Shown here: positions 45,734-54,306 of the stretch, piece after piece
Layout: the number at the start of each line of letters is the position of its first letter
Numbering within the stretch: the stretch's first letter is position 1
NCBI GenBank assembly: GCA_947482115.1
Contig: CANKII010000001.1
Location: 62,001-126,000, forward strand
Length of the DNA stretch: 64,000 nucleotides
Direction of reading: 5' to 3'
Origin: Fibrobacterota bacterium
Lineage (GTDB): Bacteria > Fibrobacterota > Fibrobacteria > UBA11236
Notes under the pieces: generated by a model
Database searches by the model: none
What the model was told of the DNA's origin: nothing
What the model saw: only the letters and a program-made list of their open reading frames with translations
Position numbers and translations under genes: made by a program

Positions 45734-46978
45734 GTGAACGGAAAAAGAGACGTAGTCATCACGGGAACGGGAGTGGTCACAGCACTCGGTGTGGATGTGG
45801 AAACCTGTTTCGCCAATTTGCTGGCGGGGAAAAGCGGTGTGGGGCGCATACAGCGTTTCGACCCAGCGGAATACTCCACCCAGTTCGCAGGAGAAGTTCG
45901 CGATTTCGATCCGATATCGTGTTTTGATCCCAAGGAGGCGCAACGCACGAGTCGCTATATCCAGTATCTGATGCATGCATCGTTGCAGGCGGTTAAGCAG
46001 GCGGGTTTGGATGCCAGTCCTCCCAAACTGGATCGTGCAGGCATGATTCTGGGATCCGGAATGGGTGGCATTGAAGTGTTTACGGAGAATGCACAAGCTC
46101 TTGGTTCCAAAGGACCTAAGAGGGTTTCTCCGTTCTTTATTCCCATGGCCATCACCAACATGGGCAGCGGTATGGTTGCGATGAGATTGGGTTGGCGCGG
46201 ACCCAATTGGTGCGTGACATCGGCTTGTACAACAGCGAACCACGCATTAATAACGGCGGCGGATCAAATTCGTTTGGGCCGCGCGGACGTGATGTTGGCC
46301 GGTGGGGCGGAGGAGTCGGTTTGTCAGGCATCCTTGGCTGGATTTTCCAACATGCGAGCCTTGTCCCGGCGCAATGACGAACCTGCAAAGGCCTCGCGTC
46401 CTTTTGACAAGGGCCGCGACGGGTTTGTGCTGGGTGAGGGTGGGGGAGTGCTGGTCTTGGAATCCCGCGAACACGCCGAAGCGCGTGGTGCGAAGATTCT
46501 GGGAACCCTGCGGGGTTACGGAAGCAGCTGTGATGCCTACCACATGTCCGCACCGTTGGAAACAGGCGAAGCCGTGGCCCAAGCCATACAACTCGCTTTG
46601 GATGACGCAGGGATTAAGGCCAATGAAGTTGGCATTGTGAATGCCCATGCGACATCGACACCATTGGGTGATGTTGCAGAGGTGAAAGCTTTGGGCCGGG
46701 TATTCGGCGATCATCTGTCCAAGATGAAGGTTCACAGCACCAAGTCCATGCTCGGTCATTCGCTGGGAGGCACATCTGCAATCGAAGCGGTGACGTTGGT
46801 GATGACATTGAACTCCGGGAAAGTTCATCCCACGATTAACGTGGACGAGCAAGACCCGGATTGTCCGGTGGATTGTTCACCCAATGTGGCTTCAACCACT
46901 ACTGCGCAGATTGGAATCAGCAACAGTTTTGGATTCGGCGGACACAACAGCTGTGTGGTGATTGAAAAGGGCGAATAA
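45734..46978 (+). CDS. fabF: Beta-ketoacyl-ACP synthase II (FabF family)
   Basis: A 414-residue condensing enzyme for fatty-acid chain elongation. The Cys-His-His triad is visible: SACTTANHA (Cys165), NAHATSTPLGD and KSMLGHSLGGTSAIEA; the C-terminal loop is NSFGFGGHNS. In the cysteine motif the usual CATG/S is CTTA. The GTG start at 45734 follows an AAGGGCAGG ribosome-site region. No acpP or other fab gene adjoins, so it is not in the standard cluster. Confidence 0.92.
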   Translation: MNGKRDVVITGTGVVTALGVDVETCFANLLAGKSGVGRIQRFDPAEYSTQFAGEVRDFDPISCFDPKEAQRTSRYIQYLMHASLQAVKQAGLDASPPKLDRAGMILGSGMGGIEVFTENAQALGSKGPKRVSPFFIPMAITNMGSGMVAMRLGWRGPNWCVTSACTTANHALITAADQIRLGRADVMLAGGAEESVCQASLAGFSNMRALSRRNDEPAKASRPFDKGRDGFVLGEGGGVLVLESREHAEARGAKILGTLRGYGSSCDAYHMSAPLETGEAVAQAIQLALDDAGIKANEVGIVNAHATSTPLGDVAEVKALGRVFGDHLSKMKVHSTKSMLGHSLGGTSAIEAVTLVMTLNSGKVHPTINVDEQDPDCPVDCSPNVASTTTAQIGISNSFGFGGHNSCVVIEKGE

Positions 46979-47073
46979 TTTCCCTTAGGTTACCAAACAG
47001 TTAGCGGTATCGTCTAAGCCGTGATATTCAATTTTCGCTGTTGTTTGAATTCATTCACCCAGGAAAGGACCAT

Positions 47074-47592
47074 ATGCTAAAGAATATCTGGATTCTCATG
47101 TTCGTTTTTGTCTGCGGCCTTTATGCCCAATCCACTGCCAAGTTTAAAGTGGGAACCGGATTACTGGTCGGATTTGGAGGTGTCGCCGGGGTGGGCGCAG
47201 AATTCGAGATGGAACAGATGGCCATACTCGCCGGGGGCGGTACTTTTGACGGGGTTGTTGGATTCGAAATTGGAGGTCGATATTATTTCCGTCCTGTGGA
47301 TAGGAAGCTCCGGCCTCATGGTACTATCAGTTATGCCCCGACACATGAAATTAAATACGGCAATCTATCCAATTTGGATCACAAGGCTCTGATTTACGGC
47401 TTTAATTTTATGGCTGGTTTGGATCATGATTTCGGAAAGCCAGGTGGTTTCATCATGACTTACGGGCTTGGGCTTGCGGTCCCGGGATCGCTTCCTCAAA
47501 GAGTCCAGGATTTTTACAACGCCGCGCATCAACCTTTACCAAAAACAGATATTGCACCCACGGGGGCCTTGGGTATTAAATACCAGTTTTAG
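47074..47592 (+). CDS. Small outer-membrane beta-barrel protein
   Basis: A 172-residue protein with a signal peptide (MLKNIWILMFVFVCGLYAQ) and alternating hydrophobic strands (GTGLLVGFGGVAGVGAEF, GVVGFEIGGRYYF, ALIYGFNFMAGLDHDF, GFIMTYGLGLAVPG) ending in an aromatic residue (YQF), the usual outer-membrane barrel ending. It is probably an 8-stranded barrel of unknown role. AGGAAAGGA precedes the ATG and a terminator follows. Confidence 0.75.
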   Translation: MLKNIWILMFVFVCGLYAQSTAKFKVGTGLLVGFGGVAGVGAEFEMEQMAILAGGGTFDGVVGFEIGGRYYFRPVDRKLRPHGTISYAPTHEIKYGNLSNLDHKALIYGFNFMAGLDHDFGKPGGFIMTYGLGLAVPGSLPQRVQDFYNAAHQPLPKTDIAPTGALGIKYQF

Positions 47593-47620
47593 AAACCGAG
47601 AATTCTTTGAGATCAATAAA

Positions 47621-47649
47621 AAAGCCCTCCGAATGGAGGGCTTTTTCGT
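47621..47649. terminator. Bidirectional Rho-independent terminator between convergent genes
   Basis: AAAGCCCTCC (47621-47630) pairs perfectly with GGAGGGCTTT (47635-47644) around a GAAT loop, flanked by A-rich and T-rich runs, so it can stop transcription from both the barrel gene and fba. Confidence 0.92.
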
Positions 47650-47666
47650 TAATGGATTTCAGATGC

Positions 47667-48695
47667 TTACGCCTTGTACAGCGTCTTGCCCGTTGAATTC
47701 AGATCGTTGCAGGCCTCGGTGATGCGGGCCGCCATGCCTTTTTCGCCGGCCTTCAAATAAGCGCGGGGGTCATAGGCTTTTTTGTTGCCCACTTCGCCGT
47801 CGATCTTCAACACACCGTCGTAGTTCTTCATGATATGATCTACGACGGGACGGGTGAACGCGTATTGCGTGTCCGTGTCCACGTTCATCTTGATCACGCC
47901 ATAGGCCAAAGTCTCATGGATTTCTTCCTTGGTGGAGCCGGAACCGCCGTGGAACACGAGGTCGAAGCGTGCGCCGTGCTTGGCTTTGAGCGCGTCTTGT
48001 CCTTCTTTAAGGATGACGGGCTTGAGTTTCACATTACCGGGTTTGTACACGCCGTGCACGTTGCCGAAGGTAGCTGCGAACATGTAGCGACCGCCCTTGA
48101 TTTGTGAGAGTGCTTCGTACACGCCGATCATGTCTTCTGGCGTCGTGTAAAGTTTTTCCGCCGGAGCGTGTTCGTTGCTCACGCCGTCCTCTTCGCCGCC
48201 GACTACACCGGCTTCGACTTCGAGGATGATTTCATTCTTGGCGCAGAGGGCCATCAGCTCCACTGCGATTTTCATGTTCTCTGCCAGTGGAAGTTCGGAA
48301 CCGTCGAACATGTGGCTGTTGAACAAATTTTTCTCGCCACGGGCGCGGCGCTTTTCCGTTTCCGCAATCAACGGCTTCAGGAAGGAATCCACCTTGCCGG
48401 GCTGGCAATGGTCGGTGTGCAAGGCGATGTTGATCGGATATTTTTCGGCCATCATGTGAACGTGGTTGGCAAGTGAGATTGCGCCCAGAACCATGTCCTT
48501 AACTTTGGAACCGGAAGCATGCTGGCCGCCGCCGGTGGAAACCTGAATGATTCCGTCGGACTTTGCGTCGGCAAATCCCAAGAGGGCTGCGTTGGCGGTT
48601 TCCATGCTGGAAACATTAATGGCCGGATAGGCGTATTTGTTCTTGTTGGCCGAATCGAGCATTTCGCAATAGGTTTTATAGTCCACAACAGGCAT
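47667..48695 (-). CDS. fba: Class II fructose-bisphosphate aldolase
   Basis: A 342-residue zinc-dependent enzyme cleaving fructose 1,6-bisphosphate to two triose phosphates. Zinc-ligand and phosphate motifs: LHTDHCQPGK, EVEAGVVGGEEDG, FAATFGNVHGVY, VFHGGSGSTKEE and KMNVDTDTQYAF. It resembles the class IIA type (yeast and E. coli FbaA length). It complements the gapA-pgk-tpiA operon in this window. It is convergent with the small barrel gene and divergent from xseA. Confidence 0.95.
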   Translation of the reverse strand: MPVVDYKTYCEMLDSANKNKYAYPAINVSSMETANAALLGFADAKSDGIIQVSTGGGQHASGSKVKDMVLGAISLANHVHMMAEKYPINIALHTDHCQPGKVDSFLKPLIAETEKRRARGEKNLFNSHMFDGSELPLAENMKIAVELMALCAKNEIILEVEAGVVGGEEDGVSNEHAPAEKLYTTPEDMIGVYEALSQIKGGRYMFAATFGNVHGVYKPGNVKLKPVILKEGQDALKAKHGARFDLVFHGGSGSTKEEIHETLAYGVIKMNVDTDTQYAFTRPVVDHIMKNYDGVLKIDGEVGNKKAYDPRAYLKAGEKGMAARITEACNDLNSTGKTLYKA

Positions 48696-48774
48696 GACAC
48701 AGGCTCCTTGAGTTTTGGATGAAGTTTGAAGATTTGGTTCGGTGCAAATTTAGTTTCCTTAATACGTTTTGGAT

Positions 48775-50121
48775 ATGTCCGAAGGCCCCGAAACCGCTGT
48801 AAAAAAGACCTTTACGGTCACGAATTACAATCGCAGTGTCGAGCGTTTTCTGAAAGCGCAGGTTCCGCAGGTTTGGGTGGAAGGCGTTATCACCCAATTA
48901 CAGGTGCGTGGCAAGGTCGTTTACATGACTTTGGCGGAATTTGAAGAGGGAGATACCAAGCCCAAGGCGGTTTTGGATGTCATCCTGTGGTCTAGGCAGT
49001 TTGAGGAGTACAACCAGCGTTTTGCCCATCTTCCCACACCGCTGGAGCTTCGTCCGGAGTTAAAAGTTTCGTTTCAATTGGAAGCCAATTTCTATGTGCC
49101 GACGGGTCGTTTTCAACCCCGGGTCATCGATGTGGATGAGGCGTTCACTCTTGGCGAACTCAGTATCACGCGGCAGAAAATTCTGGAACGTTTGCTCAAG
49201 GAAGGATTGATCGAGCGCAATAAGAAACTGTTTCTCTCGGATGTCCCATTGAGAGTTGGTTTGATCACATCACCCGAATCGGCAGCGTTTAAGGATTTTA
49301 CAACCGTGTTGCTGCAATCCGGTTTTTCCTTTGACATAGTGGTGGCTTCCGCGCGCATGCAAGGTGTGGCAACCGAAGAAACCGTAGTGCAGGCGCTGGA
49401 GATTTTAGCCCGCCAATCCCTGGATGTGATTTGTCTGGTACGTGGCGGTGGATCCAAAACCGATTTGGTGTTTTTTGATTCGGAAAAAATTTGCCGGGCC
49501 ATTGCAATATGTCCGGTTCCCGTTCTCACTGGCATCGGTCATGAAATTGATCGTTCTCTGGCGGATGTGGTTTCCTACATGGACCTCATCACTCCCACGG
49601 ATTGCGCCAAGTTTTTGGAGGAGCGCCTGGAAGACGCGCTTTCCTCCCTGCGTCATCGCGCCGCCACTTTGCGTGAAACATGGGACTTGGTGTATCAGGA
49701 AAGCGGATACGATGCCATTCGCGCAGCCGAGACATTGCGTTCTGCATGGCAAAGTCGATCCCGTAATGAAGCAGCACGACAAACGGAAATGCGCAAAGGC
49801 ATTGCCGCCGGAGTGCGCCGCTTTTTTCAGGGGCAGCGCGAAAGGATTTCCTTGAACTTCAAGGGGCTTTCCCGCGGACCTTTCAAAATTTCCCGTCTGG
49901 AAATACAGGCATTGGACTTGAAGGAAAGATTGGTGCAGTCGGCAGACCCGGCGGTATTATTGCGCAAGGGATTTGCATTGGTGTTTGCCGCTGATGGGAA
50001 ATCCATACGGAATGCGGCAGAATTGAATGAAGGGGATGAAATTCGAACACGGCTTCATGACGGGGATGTTTTGAGCCGTGTGCAATCAAAGGAGAAAAAT
50101 CCATGGCAGCCAAAGAATTGA
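48775..50121 (+). CDS. xseA: Exodeoxyribonuclease VII large subunit
   Basis: A 448-residue nuclease subunit. N-terminal OB-fold (VWVEGVITQLQVRGKVVYMTL), catalytic core with GLITSPESAAFKDF, CLVRGGGSKTDLVFFD and GIGHEIDRSLADVVS, followed by a long coiled coil and a C-terminal EDGxxV-type ending. The protein degrades single-stranded DNA together with XseB. The ATG at 48775 is used; a TTG two codons earlier is possible. It overlaps xseB by 19 bases. Confidence 0.93.
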   Translation: MSEGPETAVKKTFTVTNYNRSVERFLKAQVPQVWVEGVITQLQVRGKVVYMTLAEFEEGDTKPKAVLDVILWSRQFEEYNQRFAHLPTPLELRPELKVSFQLEANFYVPTGRFQPRVIDVDEAFTLGELSITRQKILERLLKEGLIERNKKLFLSDVPLRVGLITSPESAAFKDFTTVLLQSGFSFDIVVASARMQGVATEETVVQALEILARQSLDVICLVRGGGSKTDLVFFDSEKICRAIAICPVPVLTGIGHEIDRSLADVVSYMDLITPTDCAKFLEERLEDALSSLRHRAATLRETWDLVYQESGYDAIRAAETLRSAWQSRSRNEAARQTEMRKGIAAGVRRFFQGQRERISLNFKGLSRGPFKISRLEIQALDLKERLVQSADPAVLLRKGFALVFAADGKSIRNAAELNEGDEIRTRLHDGDVLSRVQSKEKNPWQPKN

Positions 50122-50327
50122 ATTACGCCGAGTCCATCAAAAGGTTGGACGAAATTTTGGAAGATATCGATCAAAGCCGTGTTCCCATCGATGTGCTGGC
50201 CGAACGAGTGCTGGAAGCGGCGGTGTTGCTGAAACGGTGCAAAAGTCTGCTGACGGAAACCGAGGCCAAGGTGCGCGATGTGTTGCAGGGTTTGGAAAAG
50301 GATTTTGGGGATGGAGAGGATGAATGA
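50103..50327 (+). CDS. xseB: Exodeoxyribonuclease VII small subunit
   Basis: A 74-residue helical protein with the family core YAESIKRLDEILEDIDQSRVPIDVL and KSLLTETEAKVRDVLQ. It binds the coiled coil of XseA. Its start lies inside the end of xseA and its stop overlaps the next gene, so all three are cotranslated. Confidence 0.93.
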   Translation: MAAKELNYAESIKRLDEILEDIDQSRVPIDVLAERVLEAAVLLKRCKSLLTETEAKVRDVLQGLEKDFGDGEDE

Positions 50328-50835
50328 GCCCGTTGCAGGAGCGGGTTGTAAACCCGCCCCTGCAACGGTTGGTGATCGTTATGCCGCTGATGTGTTCGGC
50401 CTGACCTACCGCGAATTTGCTGAGGTCAAAAATACCCATTACAAATGGAGGGTGATTGCGCCCGCCGCCGTGGAGAATCTTCGCAAGGCCCATGCGGAAC
50501 GCTGGTCGGTGGAGAAACTAGCCGATTATTTGCACGGCGATGTTGAAGAAGCACGTCAAAGCTTAAAGAGGTATGTCATGTCCGAAAAAGTGAATCAAGG
50601 GAATGGCTCCGCTGAACGAATCTTCATCCTGTTCCAGGAATGGCTGGACCGTTGGGAACCGGATGCACGTGAACGAAAAATTCTGGCACGGGATTTATCC
50701 CGACTGTTGGCCAGTCAATTGCAAGTCGCAGTAGAATCCGGTGAAAATTTGGAGGAGATTATTCAGAGCTTGGAAAAAGATCCTGTTGTGCCGGTCGATC
50801 GGCCGCGTCAACAAGGTCCACAATGGAAGGATTAG
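50320..50835 (+). CDS. Conserved-looking hypothetical protein with a repeat-encoded N-terminus
   Basis: A 171-residue protein not recognised. The ATG at 50320 lies within the xseB end (GGAGAGG just upstream). Residues 4-17 (PVAGAGCKPAPATV) are encoded by a palindromic repeat, so the native start may have been downstream (for example ATG near 50578 would lose too much). Beyond it are two helical segments: a DNA-binding-like YREFAEVKNTHYKWRVIAP..WSVEKLADYLHGDVEEARQ and an acidic C-terminus. It may be a helical regulatory protein; function unknown. Confidence 0.6.
   Translation: MNEPVAGAGCKPAPATVGDRYAADVFGLTYREFAEVKNTHYKWRVIAPAAVENLRKAHAERWSVEKLADYLHGDVEEARQSLKRYVMSEKVNQGNGSAERIFILFQEWLDRWEPDARERKILARDLSRLLASQLQVAVESGENLEEIIQSLEKDPVVPVDRPRQQGPQWKD
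50330..50368. repeat. Palindromic repeat inside a coding region (GCAGGAGCGGGTT type)
   Basis: Arm CCGTTGCAGGAGCGGGTT (50330-50347) is the reverse complement of 50351-50368 with one mismatch, around a 3-base loop GTA. It encodes VAGAGCKPAPAT, a peptide that I recall from other repeat-invaded genes (VAGAGxKPAPT). Confidence 0.85.
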
Positions 50836-50841
50836 AAGAAT

Positions 50842-51321
50842 TTAATCGTCGGACAGATTCGCGGCTTCGGCCTTGAAAGTCTCCTGCGTCATCAGCACGG
50901 AAACGTTCCCATCATCCGGGTCTACCAGCATGGCAATGCCGTTTTCAATGCTGCTCACGACAAACTCCATGGTCTCATTCGGAAGCACAAGAATGAGCAG
51001 TTGTTTGTCGACATCCCAAACACCCTCGACCGAGTCGGCTTCCGTGGTTTGGGATTTTTCGCCGTTCGATTTTTCCGCCAGCACATAAGTTCGCACTCTT
51101 GCGAGTCCGTTTTTTGAAAAGGCAACGGAATAAGTTGTATGCTCGTCGTGGTCTTCAACGACACCTTGCGAGTTCATGGCATAGGCGAGAAACCATTCTT
51201 CATTTCCCAGTTTGGCGGCAAGGCTTGCCCGGGTGTATTCCACATATTCATAGCCATCCGGATGGGCTTCTGAAATCTTCAGGGCGTCGATTTGCTGAAG
51301 CTTGGAAAATGGAAATTTCAT
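50842..51321 (-). CDS. Hypothetical cytoplasmic protein
   Basis: A 159-residue acidic protein with no signal peptide or membrane segment and no family I recognise. It looks mostly beta (YEYVEYTRASLAAKLGNEEWFLAYAMNSQ, LLILVLPNETMEFVVSSIENG, VSVLMTQETF). It is transcribed toward the xseB side, 115 bases downstream of the sugar-transport operon on the same strand. Good length and codon use suggest it is real. Confidence 0.55.
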   Translation of the reverse strand: MKFPFSKLQQIDALKISEAHPDGYEYVEYTRASLAAKLGNEEWFLAYAMNSQGVVEDHDEHTTYSVAFSKNGLARVRTYVLAEKSNGEKSQTTEADSVEGVWDVDKQLLILVLPNETMEFVVSSIENGIAMLVDPDDGNVSVLMTQETFKAEAANLSDD

Positions 51322-51436
51322 CTGGGAACTCTCCGGGAACGTTGAGTTTGATGGGTTTATCGTCGGGGGATATTAACAATTTCAAATAGTGTCCCAATGA
51401 CAGCCGGGAAAAATATTTGTGTGTTGGAAAAACGTG

Positions 51437-52366
51437 TTAGGTTCTGTTACAATCGGGTATTCCCAAGGCTTGATCGACAGCTACCGCCATCGTCAAAATC
51501 AAACCCAAAATGACCTTTTGAACCGTCGAAGCAATGCCCATTTGTTCCATGCCGTTCAGTATGCTGGCCATCAATACCGCTCCGAGAAGTGACATCCAGA
51601 CATTACCCGTGCCGCCTCTCAAGCTGGCCCCTCCCAGTACACAGGCGGCAATGGCGTACATCTCCTGATAATCGCCGATGTCTGCAGCGCCTGCCATGAG
51701 TTGACTGGTGGCGGTGATTCCTGCCAGAAAGGCCATCAATCCCATCAATGCAAAAGCAAATACCGTGATGCCCCGAACGGGGATTCCAGCGTATCGTGCG
51801 GCTTCGCGGTTGCTGCCCAAGGCGAAGACATAACGCCCCTGTTTGGTGCGGGTGGCAAGAAAATGACAGAGTATGGCGGACAGGCCCAGAACCAAAACAC
51901 AAATGGGAATCCCGTACACATTTCCTTGTCCTAATCGAAGCAATGTTTCATTCCGGATGGGGATTACCGGATTGGCCAGATATTGTTTGAGACCGGTGTA
52001 GGCAAGCAATCCGCTCAAGGTTGCGATGAAAGCGGGAACTCTCAGCCATGCCACAATAAATCCGTGCAGGCTTCCCAGCAATATCGCCAGCAATATTCCC
52101 ACCAAGAGCGTGGTCCACAGCGGCCAACCGGTCATGAGCAGCCATGCATTCACCGCGCCGAGGAATCCCAGCAAAGAACCGACGGAAAGATCGATGTATC
52201 CTGCTCCGATCACCAAGGTCATGCCTGTGGCGAGAATACCGGTGACTGACATGTATTTGAACAGGTTGACCATGTTTCCCGTGGTGAGGATTGCACCGTG
52301 GGACAGGATGTTGAACAAAACCCAAATCAAGGGAATGGCGATAAGAAGAACTAATGCGCGTTTCAT
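51437..52366 (-). CDS. Sugar ABC transporter permease (RbsC-like)
   Basis: A 309-residue inner-membrane protein with about nine hydrophobic helices. The family motif GAGYIDLSVGSLLGFLGA, the loop HGFIVAWLRVPAFIATLS and AACVLGGASLRGGTGNVWMSLLGA place it in the RbsC/AraH/XylH group. It is much shorter than E. coli XylH (393) and closer to RbsC. It overlaps the ATPase gene (ATGA) and is the last gene of the operon. Confidence 0.9.
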   Translation of the reverse strand: MKRALVLLIAIPLIWVLFNILSHGAILTTGNMVNLFKYMSVTGILATGMTLVIGAGYIDLSVGSLLGFLGAVNAWLLMTGWPLWTTLLVGILLAILLGSLHGFIVAWLRVPAFIATLSGLLAYTGLKQYLANPVIPIRNETLLRLGQGNVYGIPICVLVLGLSAILCHFLATRTKQGRYVFALGSNREAARYAGIPVRGITVFAFALMGLMAFLAGITATSQLMAGAADIGDYQEMYAIAACVLGGASLRGGTGNVWMSLLGAVLMASILNGMEQMGIASTVQKVILGLILTMAVAVDQALGIPDCNRT

Positions 52367-53877
52367 GCCGCGCCCGCTGCCAAGGCCATGGCCTCTTCCA
52401 GTTCCAAATCACCGCCTTTTCTTTCTTCGACAACACGGCCGTTGCGAAGCACGAGAATGCGATGGCTTAAACGCAGCACTTCCTCGTTTTCCGAAGAGAT
52501 GAGAATGATGGCCATTCCATCCGCAGCGAGTTGTTGAATCATCCGGTAAATTTCGGATTTGGCACCAACATCAATTCCGCGAGTGGGTTCATCCAGGATT
52601 AAAATCTTCGGTCGGGTCAAAAGCCAGCGGCCGATCAAAACCTTTTGCTGATTTCCTCCGGATAAATTGTCGATGGGGAAGTCGAGGCTGGGAGTTTTGA
52701 TTCGGAGAGATTCGATCTGGTTTTTTACGGCATCGGCTTCTTTGTCGTTACGAATCAATCCTCCGGTGTGGCAGTAGGACTGCAGGGCCGAATAGGTCAT
52801 ATTCTCCCGCACACTTTTGCCGGGCATGATACCATGTCCGCGTCGATCCTCGCACAGCAATGCCAGTCCATGCAATAATGCATCTCCGGCATTTTTGGGG
52901 ATGTAAGATTTTCCCTCAACTTGAATTTCCCCACGTCCGCGCGCAGGGGAAAGTCCGCACAGACTTTCGACCAGTTCCGTGCGACCCGATCCCATCAATC
53001 CCACCAATCCGAGTATTTCCCCGGCACGGAGATCGAAGGAAATATTTTCCAATGTGTTTTTATCCACGTTTCCGGGGGAGGGTAAAGTCCAATTGTGAAG
53101 AGACAGCAAACATTCCGCAGGACGGGATGATTTTGTCCGTTCCGGAAATACATCATCGGCCTTGCGTCCTACCATCATGGATACCACGCGACTGGAGCCA
53201 AATTCTTCGCGGGCAACTGTCCCCACGCTTTCTCCGTTCCGCAATACGGTGATGCGATCCGCGAGGCGGAAGACTTCATCGAGGCGGTGCGAGATGTACA
53301 GTAGGGCGTAGCTTTCGTCTCGCAAACGACGCAGTGCGGCTTCAAGATTTTCAGCTTCGCGCGCGCTGAGCGCCGAGGTGGGTTCGTCTAGGATCAAGAC
53401 CTTACCTCTTTGCCGCAAGGCTCTGGCGATTTCCACCATTTGTTTGAGGCCAACAGGTAATGTTCCTGCGCGGAGCCGGGGATCAAGTTTTAATCCCAAT
53501 CTTTCCAGTTGCGTCACGGCTTCGGATTCCATGCGCCGCTTGTCTAAAAGTCCGAAGCGGACGGGCTCTTCGCCGAGACAGACGTTTTCAGCGACGGTGA
53601 GATCTTCGCACAGAGCCAGTTCCTGATGAATGACGCGAATGCCGGATTTGAGCGCATCGGCTGGGCCGTGGAATCGGCATTCCCTGTTTTCAAATTCAAC
53701 TCTGCCACCGTATTCTCCATGCGAAATAATCCCGCCGAGAATTTTGATGAGTGTGGATTTTCCCGCTCCGTTCTCACCACAGAGAGCATGTATCTCGCCG
53801 GGTTTTAAATCGAAATCCACACCCGCCAGCGCCTTCACGCCGGGATATTGCATGGTGAGGGAATGAGTGGAAAGCAT
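52363..53877 (-). CDS. xylG: Sugar ABC transporter ATP-binding protein (two-domain, XylG/RbsA type)
   Basis: A 504-residue protein with two fused ATPase domains. The first has Walker A GENGAGKST, signature-like LPVGLKQMVEIARAL and Walker B VLILDEPTSAL. The second has the degenerate Walker A GLMGSGRTELVE typical of this family, and signature LSGGNQQKVLIGRWL with ILILDEPTRGIDVGAK. It powers monosaccharide uptake. It starts nine bases after the AgmX-like gene and overlaps the permease. Confidence 0.93.
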   Translation of the reverse strand: MLSTHSLTMQYPGVKALAGVDFDLKPGEIHALCGENGAGKSTLIKILGGIISHGEYGGRVEFENRECRFHGPADALKSGIRVIHQELALCEDLTVAENVCLGEEPVRFGLLDKRRMESEAVTQLERLGLKLDPRLRAGTLPVGLKQMVEIARALRQRGKVLILDEPTSALSAREAENLEAALRRLRDESYALLYISHRLDEVFRLADRITVLRNGESVGTVAREEFGSSRVVSMMVGRKADDVFPERTKSSRPAECLLSLHNWTLPSPGNVDKNTLENISFDLRAGEILGLVGLMGSGRTELVESLCGLSPARGRGEIQVEGKSYIPKNAGDALLHGLALLCEDRRGHGIMPGKSVRENMTYSALQSYCHTGGLIRNDKEADAVKNQIESLRIKTPSLDFPIDNLSGGNQQKVLIGRWLLTRPKILILDEPTRGIDVGAKSEIYRMIQQLAADGMAIILISSENEEVLRLSHRILVLRNGRVVEERKGGDLELEEAMALAAGAA

Positions 53878-53886
53878 AGGATGGGA

Positions 53887-54306
53887 TTATTTCAAAACGC
53901 GGTCAGAATCGTGTTTTGAAAAATCAATGGGAATGTTCACATGGACGATGTCTTTTTTCCGAACTCTTTTGAAACGCCAGCCAAAAATCGTATCACGAAC
54001 GGCTTCATCAAATTCCGGAAATCCCGTGGTGCTGGAAATAATCCTGTTTTCCACCACAATGCCGGAGGACGCAATGCCCAGTTTCAATTTCACCATGCCT
54101 TTGAAACCCGCGTGGGCCTTTTGATAGGTCCTTCGCAAATGAGAGAGGCTTTTGATATTCGCATTGATGGTGACATGGATCGACTCCGGTGTGCGGATGG
54201 AATCTTCAGAAATGATTGTGGAATCGGGTAGGGACGTTGCTGGAGCACAATAGGCAGGATGATAGGCGAAGCCGATGAGAACAATAAGGAGCGACTGATA
54301 CTTCAC
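53887..54306 (-). CDS. Secreted stand-alone AgmX/PglI-type (TonB-like) domain protein
   Basis: A 139-residue protein with a signal peptide (MKYQSLLIVLIGFAYHPAYC) and then essentially one AgmX/PglI C-terminal domain. It matches the TonB-like protein at 35098-36075 along its domain: GFKGMVKLKLGIASSG, ISSTTGFPEFDEAVRD, FGWRF, PIDFSK against GFKGKVSFHFIIAPSG, VSSTTGNSDFDQEIRD, KTWRF, PFNFSE. It has no membrane anchor or Pro-rich linker. It starts at GTG within the xylF stop (GTGA) and lies between the binding protein and ATPase genes of the sugar transporter. Role unknown. Confidence 0.75.
   Translation of the reverse strand: MKYQSLLIVLIGFAYHPAYCAPATSLPDSTIISEDSIRTPESIHVTINANIKSLSHLRRTYQKAHAGFKGMVKLKLGIASSGIVVENRIISSTTGFPEFDEAVRDTIFGWRFKRVRKKDIVHVNIPIDFSKHDSDRVLK

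Noticed and set aside
50320-50835. Treating the frame after xseB as a pseudogene because a repeat lies in its start
   Set aside because: The frame remains open for 171 codons with a good ribosome site and coupled start.
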